DNA of 64,000 bases. Source: Sphingobacterium litopenaei. Its GTDB lineage: Bacteria; Bacteroidota; Bacteroidia; Sphingobacteriales; Sphingobacteriaceae. Location of the stretch: positions 1-64,000 of the forward strand of contig NZ_JACOIJ010000020.1 in NCBI RefSeq assembly GCF_014692495.1. Reading direction: 5' to 3'. Under the pieces are notes generated by a model, which was not told where the DNA came from, did not search any database, and worked only from the letters and a program-made list of their open reading frames with translations. The position numbers and the translations under genes were made by a program. This document shows positions 18,304 to 29,277 of the stretch, one piece after another. Numbering within the stretch: position 1 is the stretch's first letter; the number at the start of each line of letters is the position of its first letter.

Positions 18304-18597
18304 TTAGCTTCCAGCAAAAGGACTTCCGAAAATACCAACTGCCAATTCTGCCCATATCAGAAATCCTATACCTAATACTATTGCTAAGAATATAATTTTT
18401 TGAAAGGTAGTTTTTGACTTGCTGATAGCGAAGTCAACTCCAAAACCAATTAATAATAACAGAAATGTTGCAATAATAAAGTCTAAAGCATTCCAATCTA
18501 CTCCAGTAGAAAATTGCATGCCTATAACAGGTAGTAATAATATAAATCCAATCACCGAAAGGATAATAGCTCGTCTTTTGTTTAAAATCATAGTCAT
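18304..18597 (-). CDS. Small membrane protein of unknown function
   Basis: The 97-residue protein has three hydrophobic segments (about 10-28, 38-53 and 66-88) linked by short polar loops, with a basic cluster (SKSKTTFQK) before the last one. There are two possible ATG starts two codons apart. It is a single-gene unit between convergent neighbours. I do not recognise a family with a known role. Confidence 0.7.
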   Translation of the reverse strand: MTMILNKRRAIILSVIGFILLLPVIGMQFSTGVDWNALDFIIATFLLLLIGFGVDFAISKSKTTFQKIIFLAIVLGIGFLIWAELAVGIFGSPFAGS

Positions 18598-18734
18598 AAT
18601 AATTGTTGTTTATAGTTAAATAAAAGTACTTTGAAATACAAAGTAAATAATACAATCTTAATTCAAAGAATTTTATGAAAATTTTAATAATTAAAATTTA
18701 GAAGGAGAGGAGTTGAATAATTGTCATTAGTGAG

Positions 18735-18776
18735 GCATAAAAAATGGCATCTTAATATAGATGCCATTTTTTATGC
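18735..18776 (-). terminator. Strong terminator of the luxS-mtn operon
   Basis: An 18-bp perfect inverted repeat (18735-18752 and 18759-18776) with a 6-base loop overlaps the mtn stop codon. On the minus strand the stem ends in a T-rich 3' arm. Confidence 0.85.
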
Positions 18777-19385
18777 TTGTAATTCTTTTAGATAATTGGA
18801 GACGATATTGCCTAATTTTCCAGAAATCCGACCCAAAATATTTTCCCAATCTTTGACTGTACCATCACAATTGTCAGATACAATTTTAATCATGTAAAGC
18901 TGCAACTGATGTTGGTAACAAAAATCTGCCAAAGCATAAGCTTCCATATCGAAAGCTTCTGCATTTAAATCTTTTATATCTTGGTAAAACGCTGTGGTTG
19001 TATTAATAAAGCGGTCGGACGTTAGTAAGGCTTTGTTGTAGTCAAAATCATCTAATTCTACCGATTCAATTTTTCCATTCCCAACCAAGAACTTCGTGTT
19101 TTCTAAGAAAAATCCTTCCGTATAAGCATCTCCTTGCGCAAAATAGGTTGGATACAATACGTGCTCAATTGGATATTTGATAGAACCAACTGTACCGACA
19201 TTGAGCAAGATTGGCTTAATTTCCAATGCTTGGATTTGCTGATACAATTTGGATAAAGCAATGACGGCATTCACTTTTCCTACACCAATTTCATAAACCG
19301 CTATGGAATCATCTGCTGTTTCAAAAGCAAGTTCATTTTTATTCGCAACTAAAATGACAGTTTTAATATTCTTATTAAGTGTCAT
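18771..19385 (-). CDS. mtnN: 5'-methylthioadenosine/S-adenosylhomocysteine nucleosidase
   Basis: The 204-residue protein belongs to the PNP/UDP phosphorylase superfamily. The IGVGKVNAVIALSKL and LNVGTVGSI segments, FDMEAYALADFC (substrate-binding Met-Glu) and SDNCDG (catalytic Asp) support the nucleosidase assignment. It splits S-adenosylhomocysteine into adenine and S-ribosylhomocysteine, the substrate of the LuxS encoded upstream. Its ATG directly abuts the luxS stop codon, so the two are made together. It is somewhat shorter than the E. coli enzyme (about 230 residues). Confidence 0.85.
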   Translation of the reverse strand: MTLNKNIKTVILVANKNELAFETADDSIAVYEIGVGKVNAVIALSKLYQQIQALEIKPILLNVGTVGSIKYPIEHVLYPTYFAQGDAYTEGFFLENTKFLVGNGKIESVELDDFDYNKALLTSDRFINTTTAFYQDIKDLNAEAFDMEAYALADFCYQHQLQLYMIKIVSDNCDGTVKDWENILGRISGKLGNIVSNYLKELQA

Positions 19386-19892
19386 TTACGCTTCTTGGAT
19401 GTAAGGGTATTCGAACTCTAATTTGCCCGCATTAATTAAATCTAAATAGTTCTGACAAGCTTTTAATGTGTTTTCGAAGTCCATAAAAGTATAGTTTCCG
19501 CAGCTGATTGGATTTTGGAATGGCACTTCATAACCTTCTTCCAAAATAATTTCCAATACTTGTTTCATCAATGCTTGAATGTCTTGAGGAGTTCTGCTTG
19601 TACCTGCTAATACCACATAAAAGCCTGTGCAACATCCCATAGGACCTACATAAATAACCTCGTTGCCTAAAATCGTACGAATTTCTGTCGCAAAACAGTG
19701 CTCCAACGTGTGCATTACTTCTGGAGAAAGCATTCTTTCTGGAGAATTCGGACGAATCATACGAATATCGTATGTTGTATAGGCGTTTACCGCTGATTCA
19801 TTTGTTTTTGAAGCCTTGGCATATATACCTTGTTTTAATATTGTATGGTCTACAATAAAACTATTTACTACAGCTTTTTCTTTTGTATACAT
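19386..19892 (-). CDS. luxS: S-ribosylhomocysteine lyase
   Basis: The 168-residue protein shows the LuxS metal site HTLEH (about 61-65), a third ligand in NPISCGNY (Cys about 137 region), and the active-site block GPMGCCTGFY. The enzyme converts S-ribosylhomocysteine to homocysteine and the autoinducer-2 precursor DPD. Together with the adjoining mtnN it forms the two-step activated methyl cycle. It has its own likely promoter (19989-19996), about 100 bases upstream. Whether AI-2 is used as a signal here cannot be told. Confidence 0.95.
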   Translation of the reverse strand: MYTKEKAVVNSFIVDHTILKQGIYAKASKTNESAVNAYTTYDIRMIRPNSPERMLSPEVMHTLEHCFATEIRTILGNEVIYVGPMGCCTGFYVVLAGTSRTPQDIQALMKQVLEIILEEGYEVPFQNPISCGNYTFMDFENTLKACQNYLDLINAGKLEFEYPYIQEA

Positions 19893-19988
19893 CTTCTTTT
19901 GGATAATGTTATAATCAATGAGTAGGTTGATTTATAACGTATTTTACATTAAAAATTTTATTTGTCTCGCACAATAGGAAGACCTGTA

Positions 19989-19996
19989 CAAAGATA
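19989..19996 (-). promoter_or_regulatory. Likely -7 box of the luxS promoter
   Basis: On the minus strand TATCTTTG matches TAnnTTTG exactly, about 97 bases before the luxS ATG. The -33 element is weak. Confidence 0.5.
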
Positions 19997-20046
19997 ACAA
20001 ATTAATTTTTTACAGAATAACGGTGATTTATCTGTGGTATTGTTTC

Positions 20047-20346
20047 TTAACCCAGAATATTTGCTGTATCGTAATGCTCTACTGTAGGCATTGGGTCGTA
20101 GTAATCATGCAACAATTTTGCCCACTCTTGGAATAATTCAGATTCGAAAAAAGTTACCGTATGGTCTTCTAAATTTTCCCACTCTACGAATTGAATGTAT
20201 TCATTACTTTTTTCTAGACTTTTGTGTATGGAATGTCTGATATAGCCTTTGCTCGCAGAGATATATTGCGCCGCGATTTTGTAATCACGTTCAAAGTTCT
20301 CTTGTTGTCCTTCTTTAACTGTTAGTTTTACAACTTCTAATACCAT
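20047..20346 (-). CDS. Antibiotic-biosynthesis-monooxygenase (ABM/YgiN-like) domain protein
   Basis: The 99-residue protein is a single ABM domain: an opening beta strand VLEVVKLTVKEGQQENF, then GYIRHSIHKSLEKSNEYIQFVEWENLEDH, which is the usual ferredoxin-like alpha/beta pattern, and a C-terminal FQEWAKLL helix. Small ABM proteins are dimeric cofactor-free monooxygenases or dimerisation modules, often acting on quinols. The substrate is unknown. It stands alone upstream of luxS on the same strand, with luxS having its own promoter between. Confidence 0.8.
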   Translation of the reverse strand: MVLEVVKLTVKEGQQENFERDYKIAAQYISASKGYIRHSIHKSLEKSNEYIQFVEWENLEDHTVTFFESELFQEWAKLLHDYYDPMPTVEHYDTANILG

Positions 20347-20481
20347 AATTTTTATTGATTTATGTGTTGAATTTTAAAGATAGCTATATTTGAAAAGAGT
20401 ACAAATTATAAGTAAATTAATTGATAATGAGACGTGATTAGTTTATCTTAACAAGATTCTCCCATTTATAGTAAATAAATT

Positions 20482-21285
20482 ATGATTACATACTATTTTG
20501 ATAAATTTATTAATAGCGTTAGTGAAAATAATCATATATGTAACATATTAACTAATTCATTATCTCGTGATATAGAAAAATATAAACCTGAAGAATCAAG
20601 ATTCTTCTCAGGAACTCTATATTTAGCTAATGATCCATTTAGTCCAGATAATAATTTAATTCCACTTAAATTAAAAACTACTGACAAAACTGATCTTTTA
20701 AATAATAAACCTAAATATTTATCGGATATTTTTGGGTTTTATTATTGTCGCAATTTTGAAGCATTTGAGCGTTATTGGAAAGATATTTTTTCTTATTGTT
20801 TATTTCAAAAATATAGTGGAGATTTCTTCTTACTTCAAAAGTTTTTAAAAGGTGGTAAAGAATTCAGGTCAAAAATTTCTTCAAATTTTAATTATGAGGA
20901 ATTTAGATGTTATTTAGATTCTTCTAAAGAGAAATATTTGAATATGTTAATGGACATCGTATCTGACCAGCATCCACAAAGGAGTAAAGTAAAGAAGTTA
21001 AATAGTGATTTTATATCATTTTTTTCTTCATTTAGACATCATCTTGTGCATACCAGTGAATGCTCAATAATCCCTTCTAAATCATTGATTTATGTAAAGC
21101 AACTTTTGCAAAATGAATATAAGGGAGAAACGAATTTTAACATGATTATGTTTAACAAGGACGTTTTTAAAATGTCTTACCAAGCATTAATTGATCATTC
21201 TTATCAATTATATAAGTTGTGTTGTGAATTTTTAGAAATAGAGAATGAAATAATAAAAAATAAAAAATCCTCCTACACTTCTTAG
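20482..21285 (+). CDS. AT-rich orphan with a HEPN-type R-x4-H motif
   Basis: The 267-residue protein matches no family I can name. It is markedly more AT-rich than its neighbours and rich in Asn, Lys, Ile, Phe and Tyr, which suggests horizontal acquisition. The second half is predicted helical. Arg185 to His190 reads RHHLVH, followed by TSE. This fits the R-(N/D/H)-x3-H signature of HEPN RNases, which in toxins and defence proteins lies at the end of a helix as here. No antitoxin-like partner is adjacent. The last five codons are encoded by the 5' arm and loop of the purL terminator, so its present 3' end was probably made by insertion next to purL. HEPN assignment is inference from one motif. 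Confidence 0.6.
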   Translation: MITYYFDKFINSVSENNHICNILTNSLSRDIEKYKPEESRFFSGTLYLANDPFSPDNNLIPLKLKTTDKTDLLNNKPKYLSDIFGFYYCRNFEAFERYWKDIFSYCLFQKYSGDFFLLQKFLKGGKEFRSKISSNFNYEEFRCYLDSSKEKYLNMLMDIVSDQHPQRSKVKKLNSDFISFFSSFRHHLVHTSECSIIPSKSLIYVKQLLQNEYKGETNFNMIMFNKDVFKMSYQALIDHSYQLYKLCCEFLEIENEIIKNKKSSYTS

Positions 21286-21297
21286 CGCAGGAGGATT
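21266..21297 (-). terminator. purL terminator
   Basis: AATCCTCCT (21266-21274) pairs with AGGAGGATT (21289-21297). On the minus strand the stem is followed by a long T-rich run. The loop contains the stop codon of the convergent orphan gene. Confidence 0.85.
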
Positions 21298-21320
21298 CCA
21301 AATATTACGATTTGTCCAAC

Positions 21321-24300
21321 TTATTTCTTGTTTTCTAAACACCAGTTGCGAGCATTGACAAATGCTTCTAACCAAGGTGATACTTCGTCTTGACGTCCTG
21401 ATGGGTAGTTCGCCCAGTTCCATTGGAAGATAGAACGCTCGATGTGCGGCATTGTTACCAAGTGACGACCTGTAGCATCACACATCATCGCTGTGTTGAA
21501 GTCCGAACCGTTTGGATTGTGCGGATAATGCTCGTAAGCGTATTTCGCTACAATGTTGTAACGGTCTTCGCTGTAAGGTAATTTGAATTTACCTTCACCG
21601 TGTGAAATCCAAACGCCTAAAGTAGAACCTGCTAAAGTACTCAACATAATAGACTTGTTGTCTTGTACTTTTACCGATACGAAGTTAGATTCGTGTTTAC
21701 CAGAAGAATTGTGGTGCATTTTACCATGCACTTCGTGGTCAGGATTGATTAAATCCAATTCCATCCACAATTGACAACCGTTACAGATACCTACTGACAT
21801 GGTATCTGGACGAGCAAAGAATTTTTCTAAAGCGATTTTTGCTTTTTCGTTGTATTTGAACGCTCCAGCCCAACCTTTAGCCGAACCTAATACGTCTGAG
21901 TTAGAGAAACCACCGACAGCACCTACGAATTGGATGTCTTCCAATGTCTCACGACCAGAAATTAAATCCGTCATGTGTACATCTTTCACATCAAATCCTG
22001 CTAAGTACATCGCATTCGCCATTTCACGCTCTGAGTTAGAACCTTTCTCACGAATGATAGCTGCCTTAGGGCGGGCACCATTGTAAGCAGGTTTCTTACC
22101 ATCAAATTGTGCAGGGAAATTGAATGTTAGTGGTTGATTTTTATAATTGTTGTAACGTGCATCAGCTGTACCGTTTTTCGATTGTTTTTGGTCTAACAAA
22201 TACGAAGTTTTGTACCAAGTATCGCGAGTCTCTATTACGTTGAATGTGAAGGTATCAGCATTGTTTTTGAAAGTTACTTCAGTACCTTCAATCGCGTGAC
22301 CGATTTTCACGGCTTCGATACCAGCTGCTGCTAATGTTGCTTCGAAAGCTGCGTCATCTTTAGCTTGTAATACCACCGCAATATTCTCGTTGAATAAAGC
22401 TTTTACCGAATCTGCTTCACCTAAGCCCGATAAATCATAGTTAGCTGCTAAATTTACATCCGCAAAAGTGATCTCCAATAGGGTAGTGATTAGACCACCA
22501 GAACCTACATCGTGACCTGCTTCAACTTGACCCGCTTGGATTAAATCTTGGATAGCGTTGAATGCTTTTTTGAAATATGCAGCATCCGTGATAGTAGGAA
22601 CTTCCTTACCAATCTTATTCAAGATTTGAGCGAATGAAGAACCTCCTAATTTGAAGCCATCTTTAGATAAATTGATGTAATAGATAGATCCTGCATTTTT
22701 AGATAACACTGGCTCTACAACTTTCGTAATATCTGTACAGTTACCTGCTGCTGAAATAATCAAAGTTCCTGGAGCGATTACATTTTCGCCATTCGGATAC
22801 TTTTGTTTCATCGATAAAGAGTCTTTACCTGTCGGAATATTGATACCTAATTCGATTGCAAAATCCGAACAAGCTTTTACTGCTTGGTACAAGCGAGCAT
22901 CTTCACCTTCATTGTTACAAGCCCACATCCAGTTTGCTGATAAAGAAACACCAGCTAAACCATTTTTGATAGGAGCGAAAACTAGATTTGATAAAGATTC
23001 TGCAATGGCCGTTCTTGAAGCAGCCGCAGGGTCAACGATAGCCGCTACTGGCGAGTGACCAACAGTCGTTGCAATACCTTCTTTACCTTTGAAGTCTAAT
23101 GCCATTACACCCACATTATTCAATGGTAACTGTAAAGGACCAGCACATTGTTGTTTCGCTACACGACCACCTACACAACGGTCAACTTTGTTTGTTAACC
23201 AATCTTTACAAGCTACTGCTTCTAATTGTAATATGTTGTTTAAGTAAGTAGGAACATCAGCTACATTATATTCTACATCTGCGTAATTTCTCACGACAGT
23301 GTTATCTTTCATGTAAGTTTTTGGAGAAGAACCGAAGAAATCAGCCAAATCGTAATCCATTGGTTTTGCACCCGTAGTTTGCGATTGGAAAGTAAATCTA
23401 TGGTCTCCCGTTACATCACCAACCGTGTACATTGGCGCACGTTCACGTTCCGCCACACGTTGTAATGTTTCGATATCTTTCTCAGCAATCACCAAGCCCA
23501 TACGTTCTTGGGATTCGTTACCGATAATTTCTTTTGCAGAAAGGGTAGGGTCACCAACTGGTAATTTGTCTAAATCGATTAAACCACCTGTTTCTTCTAC
23601 CAATTCAGACAAACAGTTTAAGTGCCCACCAGCACCGTGGTCGTGGATAGAAACAATTGGGTTATTGTCCGATTCGACTAAACCACGAATGGCATTCGCC
23701 GCACGTTTTTGCATCTCAGGGTTAGAACGTTGAATCGCATTCAACTCAATTCCCGAACCGAAAGCACCTGTATCTGCTGATGATACTGCTGCACCACCCA
23801 TACCGATACGGTAGTTTTCACCACCTAGGATAACGATTTTATCACCTGTTTGAGGAGTATGTTTTTTAGCTTGCTCTAATTTACCATAACCCACACCACC
23901 GGCTTGCATGATTACTTTGTCGTAACCTAATTTGCGACCTTCTTCTTCGTGTTCGAAAGTCAATACAGAACCAGTGATTAAAGGCTGACCGAATTTATTA
24001 CCGAAATCAGAAGCACCGTTTGACGCTTTGATTAAGATATCCATTGGCGTCTGGTATAACCATTCACGCTCTTGTACCGCTTTTTCCCAAGGTCTGTCTT
24101 GCAACAAACGCGAGTAAGCTGTCATATAAATCGCTGTACCAGCCAAAGGCAAAGCTCCTTGACCACCAGCCAGACGGTCACGAATCTCACCGCCAGAACC
24201 TGTAGCCGCGCCTGAGAATGGCTCAACCGTAGTAGGGAAGTTGTGTGTTTCCGCTTTTACGGATAATACCGATTCAAATTCTTTCTCTTCGTAGAAATCT

Positions 24301-24989
24301 GGTTTATCAGCTGATTTAGGTGCAAATTGCGTTACTTTAGGCCCTTTGATAAAGGCTACGTTATCTTTATATGCAGAAATAATCTCGTTAGGATTTGTTT
24401 CAGATGTTTTCTTGATTAATTTGAATAAAGAAGTCGGTTGTTCTTCACCATCAATGATAAAAGTACCATTGAAGATTTTGTGACGACAGTGTTCCGAGTT
24501 TGCTTGTGAGAAAGCAAATACTTCTGAATCCGTTAATTTACGACCTAATTTAGTTGCTAAATTATTTAAGTATTCTACCTCTTCAGGGTTTAAAGCTAAA
24601 CCTTCAGATTTATTATAGGCATCAATATCATCGATTTCCAAAATAGGTTCTGGCTGAATATTGATGGTGTACATTTCTTGTGTCAAGGCAGCATATTTCT
24701 GCGAAATCATAGGATCGAAATCATTGAAATCTGCTGGAACAGGTTGAAATTCTTCAATACGAATCAAACCTTTAATACCCATATTCTGTGTGATTTCTAC
24801 AGCATTTGTACTCCAAGGAGTAATCATCGCTGCACGAGGACCTACATAGTAACGGTTTAGGGTTTGATCGTCAAGTTTTTTGGCGTTGCCGAATAGCCAG
24901 TTGAGTTTTGTAATGTCTTCTTGTGATAAAGAGTTAACACTTTGAACAGCATAAAAGATGTTCGATGGGTTCTCAAAGAAATGGATCAT
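21321..24989 (-). CDS. purL: Phosphoribosylformylglycinamidine synthase, single-chain form
   Basis: The 1222-residue enzyme is the large PurL with all three parts: an N-terminal PurS-like region, two AIR-synthase-like halves in the middle (for example VKAETHNFPTTVEPFSGAATG and IHDHGAGGHLNCLSELVE) and a C-terminal glutaminase (about 960-1222). The glutaminase has Cys in VGICNGCQLW and His in SHGEGKF, and the chain ends RNWCLENKK. It converts FGAR, glutamine and ATP to FGAM in purine synthesis, two steps before aminoimidazole ribotide. The neighbouring thiC uses that intermediate for thiamine. It is a single-gene unit with its own terminator. Confidence 0.97.
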   Translation of the reverse strand: MIHFFENPSNIFYAVQSVNSLSQEDITKLNWLFGNAKKLDDQTLNRYYVGPRAAMITPWSTNAVEITQNMGIKGLIRIEEFQPVPADFNDFDPMISQKYAALTQEMYTINIQPEPILEIDDIDAYNKSEGLALNPEEVEYLNNLATKLGRKLTDSEVFAFSQANSEHCRHKIFNGTFIIDGEEQPTSLFKLIKKTSETNPNEIISAYKDNVAFIKGPKVTQFAPKSADKPDFYEEKEFESVLSVKAETHNFPTTVEPFSGAATGSGGEIRDRLAGGQGALPLAGTAIYMTAYSRLLQDRPWEKAVQEREWLYQTPMDILIKASNGASDFGNKFGQPLITGSVLTFEHEEEGRKLGYDKVIMQAGGVGYGKLEQAKKHTPQTGDKIVILGGENYRIGMGGAAVSSADTGAFGSGIELNAIQRSNPEMQKRAANAIRGLVESDNNPIVSIHDHGAGGHLNCLSELVEETGGLIDLDKLPVGDPTLSAKEIIGNESQERMGLVIAEKDIETLQRVAERERAPMYTVGDVTGDHRFTFQSQTTGAKPMDYDLADFFGSSPKTYMKDNTVVRNYADVEYNVADVPTYLNNILQLEAVACKDWLTNKVDRCVGGRVAKQQCAGPLQLPLNNVGVMALDFKGKEGIATTVGHSPVAAIVDPAAASRTAIAESLSNLVFAPIKNGLAGVSLSANWMWACNNEGEDARLYQAVKACSDFAIELGINIPTGKDSLSMKQKYPNGENVIAPGTLIISAAGNCTDITKVVEPVLSKNAGSIYYINLSKDGFKLGGSSFAQILNKIGKEVPTITDAAYFKKAFNAIQDLIQAGQVEAGHDVGSGGLITTLLEITFADVNLAANYDLSGLGEADSVKALFNENIAVVLQAKDDAAFEATLAAAGIEAVKIGHAIEGTEVTFKNNADTFTFNVIETRDTWYKTSYLLDQKQSKNGTADARYNNYKNQPLTFNFPAQFDGKKPAYNGARPKAAIIREKGSNSEREMANAMYLAGFDVKDVHMTDLISGRETLEDIQFVGAVGGFSNSDVLGSAKGWAGAFKYNEKAKIALEKFFARPDTMSVGICNGCQLWMELDLINPDHEVHGKMHHNSSGKHESNFVSVKVQDNKSIMLSTLAGSTLGVWISHGEGKFKLPYSEDRYNIVAKYAYEHYPHNPNGSDFNTAMMCDATGRHLVTMPHIERSIFQWNWANYPSGRQDEVSPWLEAFVNARNWCLENKK

Positions 24990-25028
24990 TATTGTATGTT
25001 AGTTTTGAACGTTCTTCAAATTAAAATA

Positions 25029-25036
25029 CAAAAATA
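25029..25036 (-). promoter_or_regulatory. Possible -7 box of the purL promoter
   Basis: TATTTTTG on the minus strand, about 40 bases before the purL ATG, fits TAnnTTTG. The -33 element is not clear. Confidence 0.35.
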
Positions 25037-25145
25037 CGCATTATTTTAGAATCATTTGCATGAAAGTAGATTTGTTGGTAAATAGGTATTTATTCACATT
25101 TCATACTTCTTAACGAAATTAAAAAGTTAAAAATTAAAAATATTA

Positions 25146-25175
25146 TTGAAAAGTTAATTAAAATCCCTAAGTTAG
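25146..25175 (+). promoter_or_regulatory. Probable promoter of the thiamine operon
   Basis: TTG (25146-25148), a 19-base spacer and TAAGTTAG (25168-25175, six of eight matches to TAnnTTTG plus the leading bases) lie just before the riboswitch. The implied transcription start near 25181 coincides with the first paired base of the aptamer. Confidence 0.45.
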
Positions 25176-25180
25176 TGTCA

Positions 25181-25260
25181 ACTTTAGGGGTGTCTACTTT
25201 AAGTAGGCTGAGATTTTACCCTCATAACCTGATCTAGATCATACTAGCGTAGGGAAAAGT
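25181..25260 (+). ncRNA. TPP riboswitch (THI element) aptamer
   Basis: The conserved THI blocks are present in order: GGGGTG (about 25187), the GGCTGAGA pyrimidine-sensor motif (25206-25213), CCTGATCTAGATCATACTAG and GCGTAGGGAAA. P1 can form between ACTTT (25181-25185) and AAAGT (25256-25260). The aptamer binds thiamine pyrophosphate. It is in the expected place, upstream of thiS-thiC. Confidence 0.95.
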
Positions 25261-25298
25261 AAGATGTCTTCGTGTATTTGCATTCCGCAATTTCGTAG

Positions 25299-25337
25299 CC
25301 ATTCCTAAAGTTTTACTTAAACAGAATTTAGGAATGG
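25299..25337 (+). promoter_or_regulatory. Riboswitch expression platform: hairpin over the thiS start codon
   Basis: CCATTCCTAAA (25299-25309) and TTTAGGAATGG (25327-25337) are perfect 11-bp complements. The right arm contains the thiS ribosome-binding AGGA and the ATG (25334). Formation of the stem would block translation. The loop has TTACTT (25313-25318), which can pair with AAGTAA (25257-25262) overlapping the 3' arm of P1, so ligand binding and sequestration may be linked. There is no T-run, so control is probably translational. Confidence 0.75.
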
Positions 25338-25540
25338 AACTTACAATCAATCATCAAATTTATTATTTCGACCAAGAGCTTAGCTCATTAGAAGAATTGG
25401 TGTTGTTCAAGACCAAAGGACAAACCAAAGGTGTCGCTGTGGCCTTAAATCAGCGTGTGATTCCCAAATCACAATGGTCAGAAACCAAAATTCAAAATCA
25501 GGATAATATTCTTTTGCTGACTGCTACGCAGGGCGGTTAA
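25334..25540 (+). CDS. thiS: Sulfur carrier protein ThiS
   Basis: The 68-residue protein has the ubiquitin-like fold of ThiS and ends in the required Gly-Gly (TATQGG). ThiF adenylates this C-terminus, which is converted to a thiocarboxylate giving sulfur for the thiazole ring. It is the first gene of the operon and its start codon lies inside the riboswitch-controlled hairpin. Confidence 0.93.
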   Translation: MELTINHQIYYFDQELSSLEELVLFKTKGQTKGVAVALNQRVIPKSQWSETKIQNQDNILLLTATQGG

Positions 25541-25552
25541 TTCACTTTATAA

Positions 25553-27935
<2,383 letters not shown>

Positions 27936-27948
<13 letters not shown>

Positions 27949-28667
27949 GACCTTATGTACTATGTATTGGAGGTTTTGATCCTTCAGGCGGAGCAGGAGT
28001 TTTAGCTGATATTAAGACTCTAGAGCAAGTCAAAGTTATGGGGCTTTCGGTGTTGACGTGCAATACACTACAGACCGACAAGGAATTAGTGACCTTAGAT
28101 TGGTTTCAAACTGATGATATAGTGCGGGCCATTCGTAAGCTAATGAAAACATATCCGATTGGCTATGTTAAAATTGGAGTAGTTCGAAATCCAGCAATGC
28201 TTGGTCAAATTGTGAAAGAGCTACTTTCTATTCGTTCAAGTTGCAAAATTATTTGGGATACGGTGTTTGGTAGTTCTTCTGGCTTTGACTTTTTTGAGTT
28301 TAAAAATATGGAGTTGCTACAAAATGTATTTTCCAAATTGTTTCTTATTACCCCCAATAGTATGGAGTACGATGTATTAAGGCAATATAATCTGTTGCAT
28401 GATAGGCTTTCTGTGTTAAAAAAAGCGGGCCATAATCCCGAAAAAATAGGAGGTGATGTACTGTTCACTGCTGGAGAAGAAATAGAAATACATAATGAAC
28501 AAGTAAAACTTCCACCCAAACATGGCTCTGGTTGTGTGCTGGCGACCGCTATAACAGCATATTTAGCATTGGGAAATGATTTGGAAACGGCCTGTAATCT
28601 AGGAAAGGACTACATATTGAAGTTATTGAAAAGTAATGACACATTATTAGGATATCACAATGAATAA
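27936..28667 (+). CDS. thiD: Hydroxymethylpyrimidine/phosphomethylpyrimidine kinase
   Basis: The start at 27936 gives 243 residues and overlaps the previous gene by 13 bases. Family marks are CIGGFDPSGGAGVLADIKT near the N-terminus, DTVFGSSSG in the middle (family usually DPVM.S.SG) and the anion hole PPKHGSGCVLATAI. It phosphorylates HMP and HMP phosphate to HMP pyrophosphate for joining to the thiazole. It sits between the two ThiE-family genes and overlaps the second by 8 bases. Confidence 0.9.
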
Positions 28668-29277
28668 GATTAGCAAATTGCAATATATCTCTCAAGGGAA
28701 CACTTGGGAAGAGCAGGTAAATAATATTACAACGGCATTGAATCACGGCGTGAAATGGGTTCAATTGCGTTGGAAAGAAGCTCCAAAAGAACAGGTTTTT
28801 GATTTAGCGCGTTTAGTAAAAGTTTGGTGTATGTCCCATCAAGCTAAATTGATTATCAACGATCACGTGGATATTGCGAAATCTGTAAATGCGGATGGGG
28901 TACATTTGGGTTTAGCGGATATGAATATATCGGATGCGAAGCGGTTATTAGGTGAAGGCAAAATCTTTGGTGGAACGGCTAATTCCTTAGAAGATATTTA
29001 TCTAAGAATACAGGAAGGTTGTGATTATATTGGTTTAGGACCTTTTAGGTTTACAGCTACTAAGGTAAACTTGAGTCCAATTTTAGGATTGGAAGGTTAT
29101 AAAAATATCTTAAATCATCTCAAAACTTTGAATTCATTTCCGCCAATAATAGCTATTGGAGGTATTCAATTGGAAGATATTAAATCCTTACAAGATGCAG
29201 GAGTATATGGTGTGGCTTTGTCAAAATATATCACGGAAACACCTCAGGAAGTAATTAAAATCCAAGAATTATTATGA
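28660..29277 (+). CDS. thiE: Thiamine-phosphate synthase
   Basis: The 205-residue protein keeps the full ThiE active site: [34 protein letters not shown], and [11 protein letters not shown], then [10 protein letters not shown] at the phosphate site. It joins HMP pyrophosphate and thiazole phosphate to thiamine phosphate. It is the orthodox copy of the two ThiE-family genes. Overlap with thiG is ATGA. Confidence 0.92.
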   Translation: MNKISKLQYISQGNTWEEQVNNITTALNHGVKWVQLRWKEAPKEQVFDLARLVKVWCMSHQAKLIINDHVDIAKSVNADGVHLGLADMNISDAKRLLGEGKIFGGTANSLEDIYLRIQEGCDYIGLGPFRFTATKVNLSPILGLEGYKNILNHLKTLNSFPPIIAIGGIQLEDIKSLQDAGVYGVALSKYITETPQEVIKIQELL

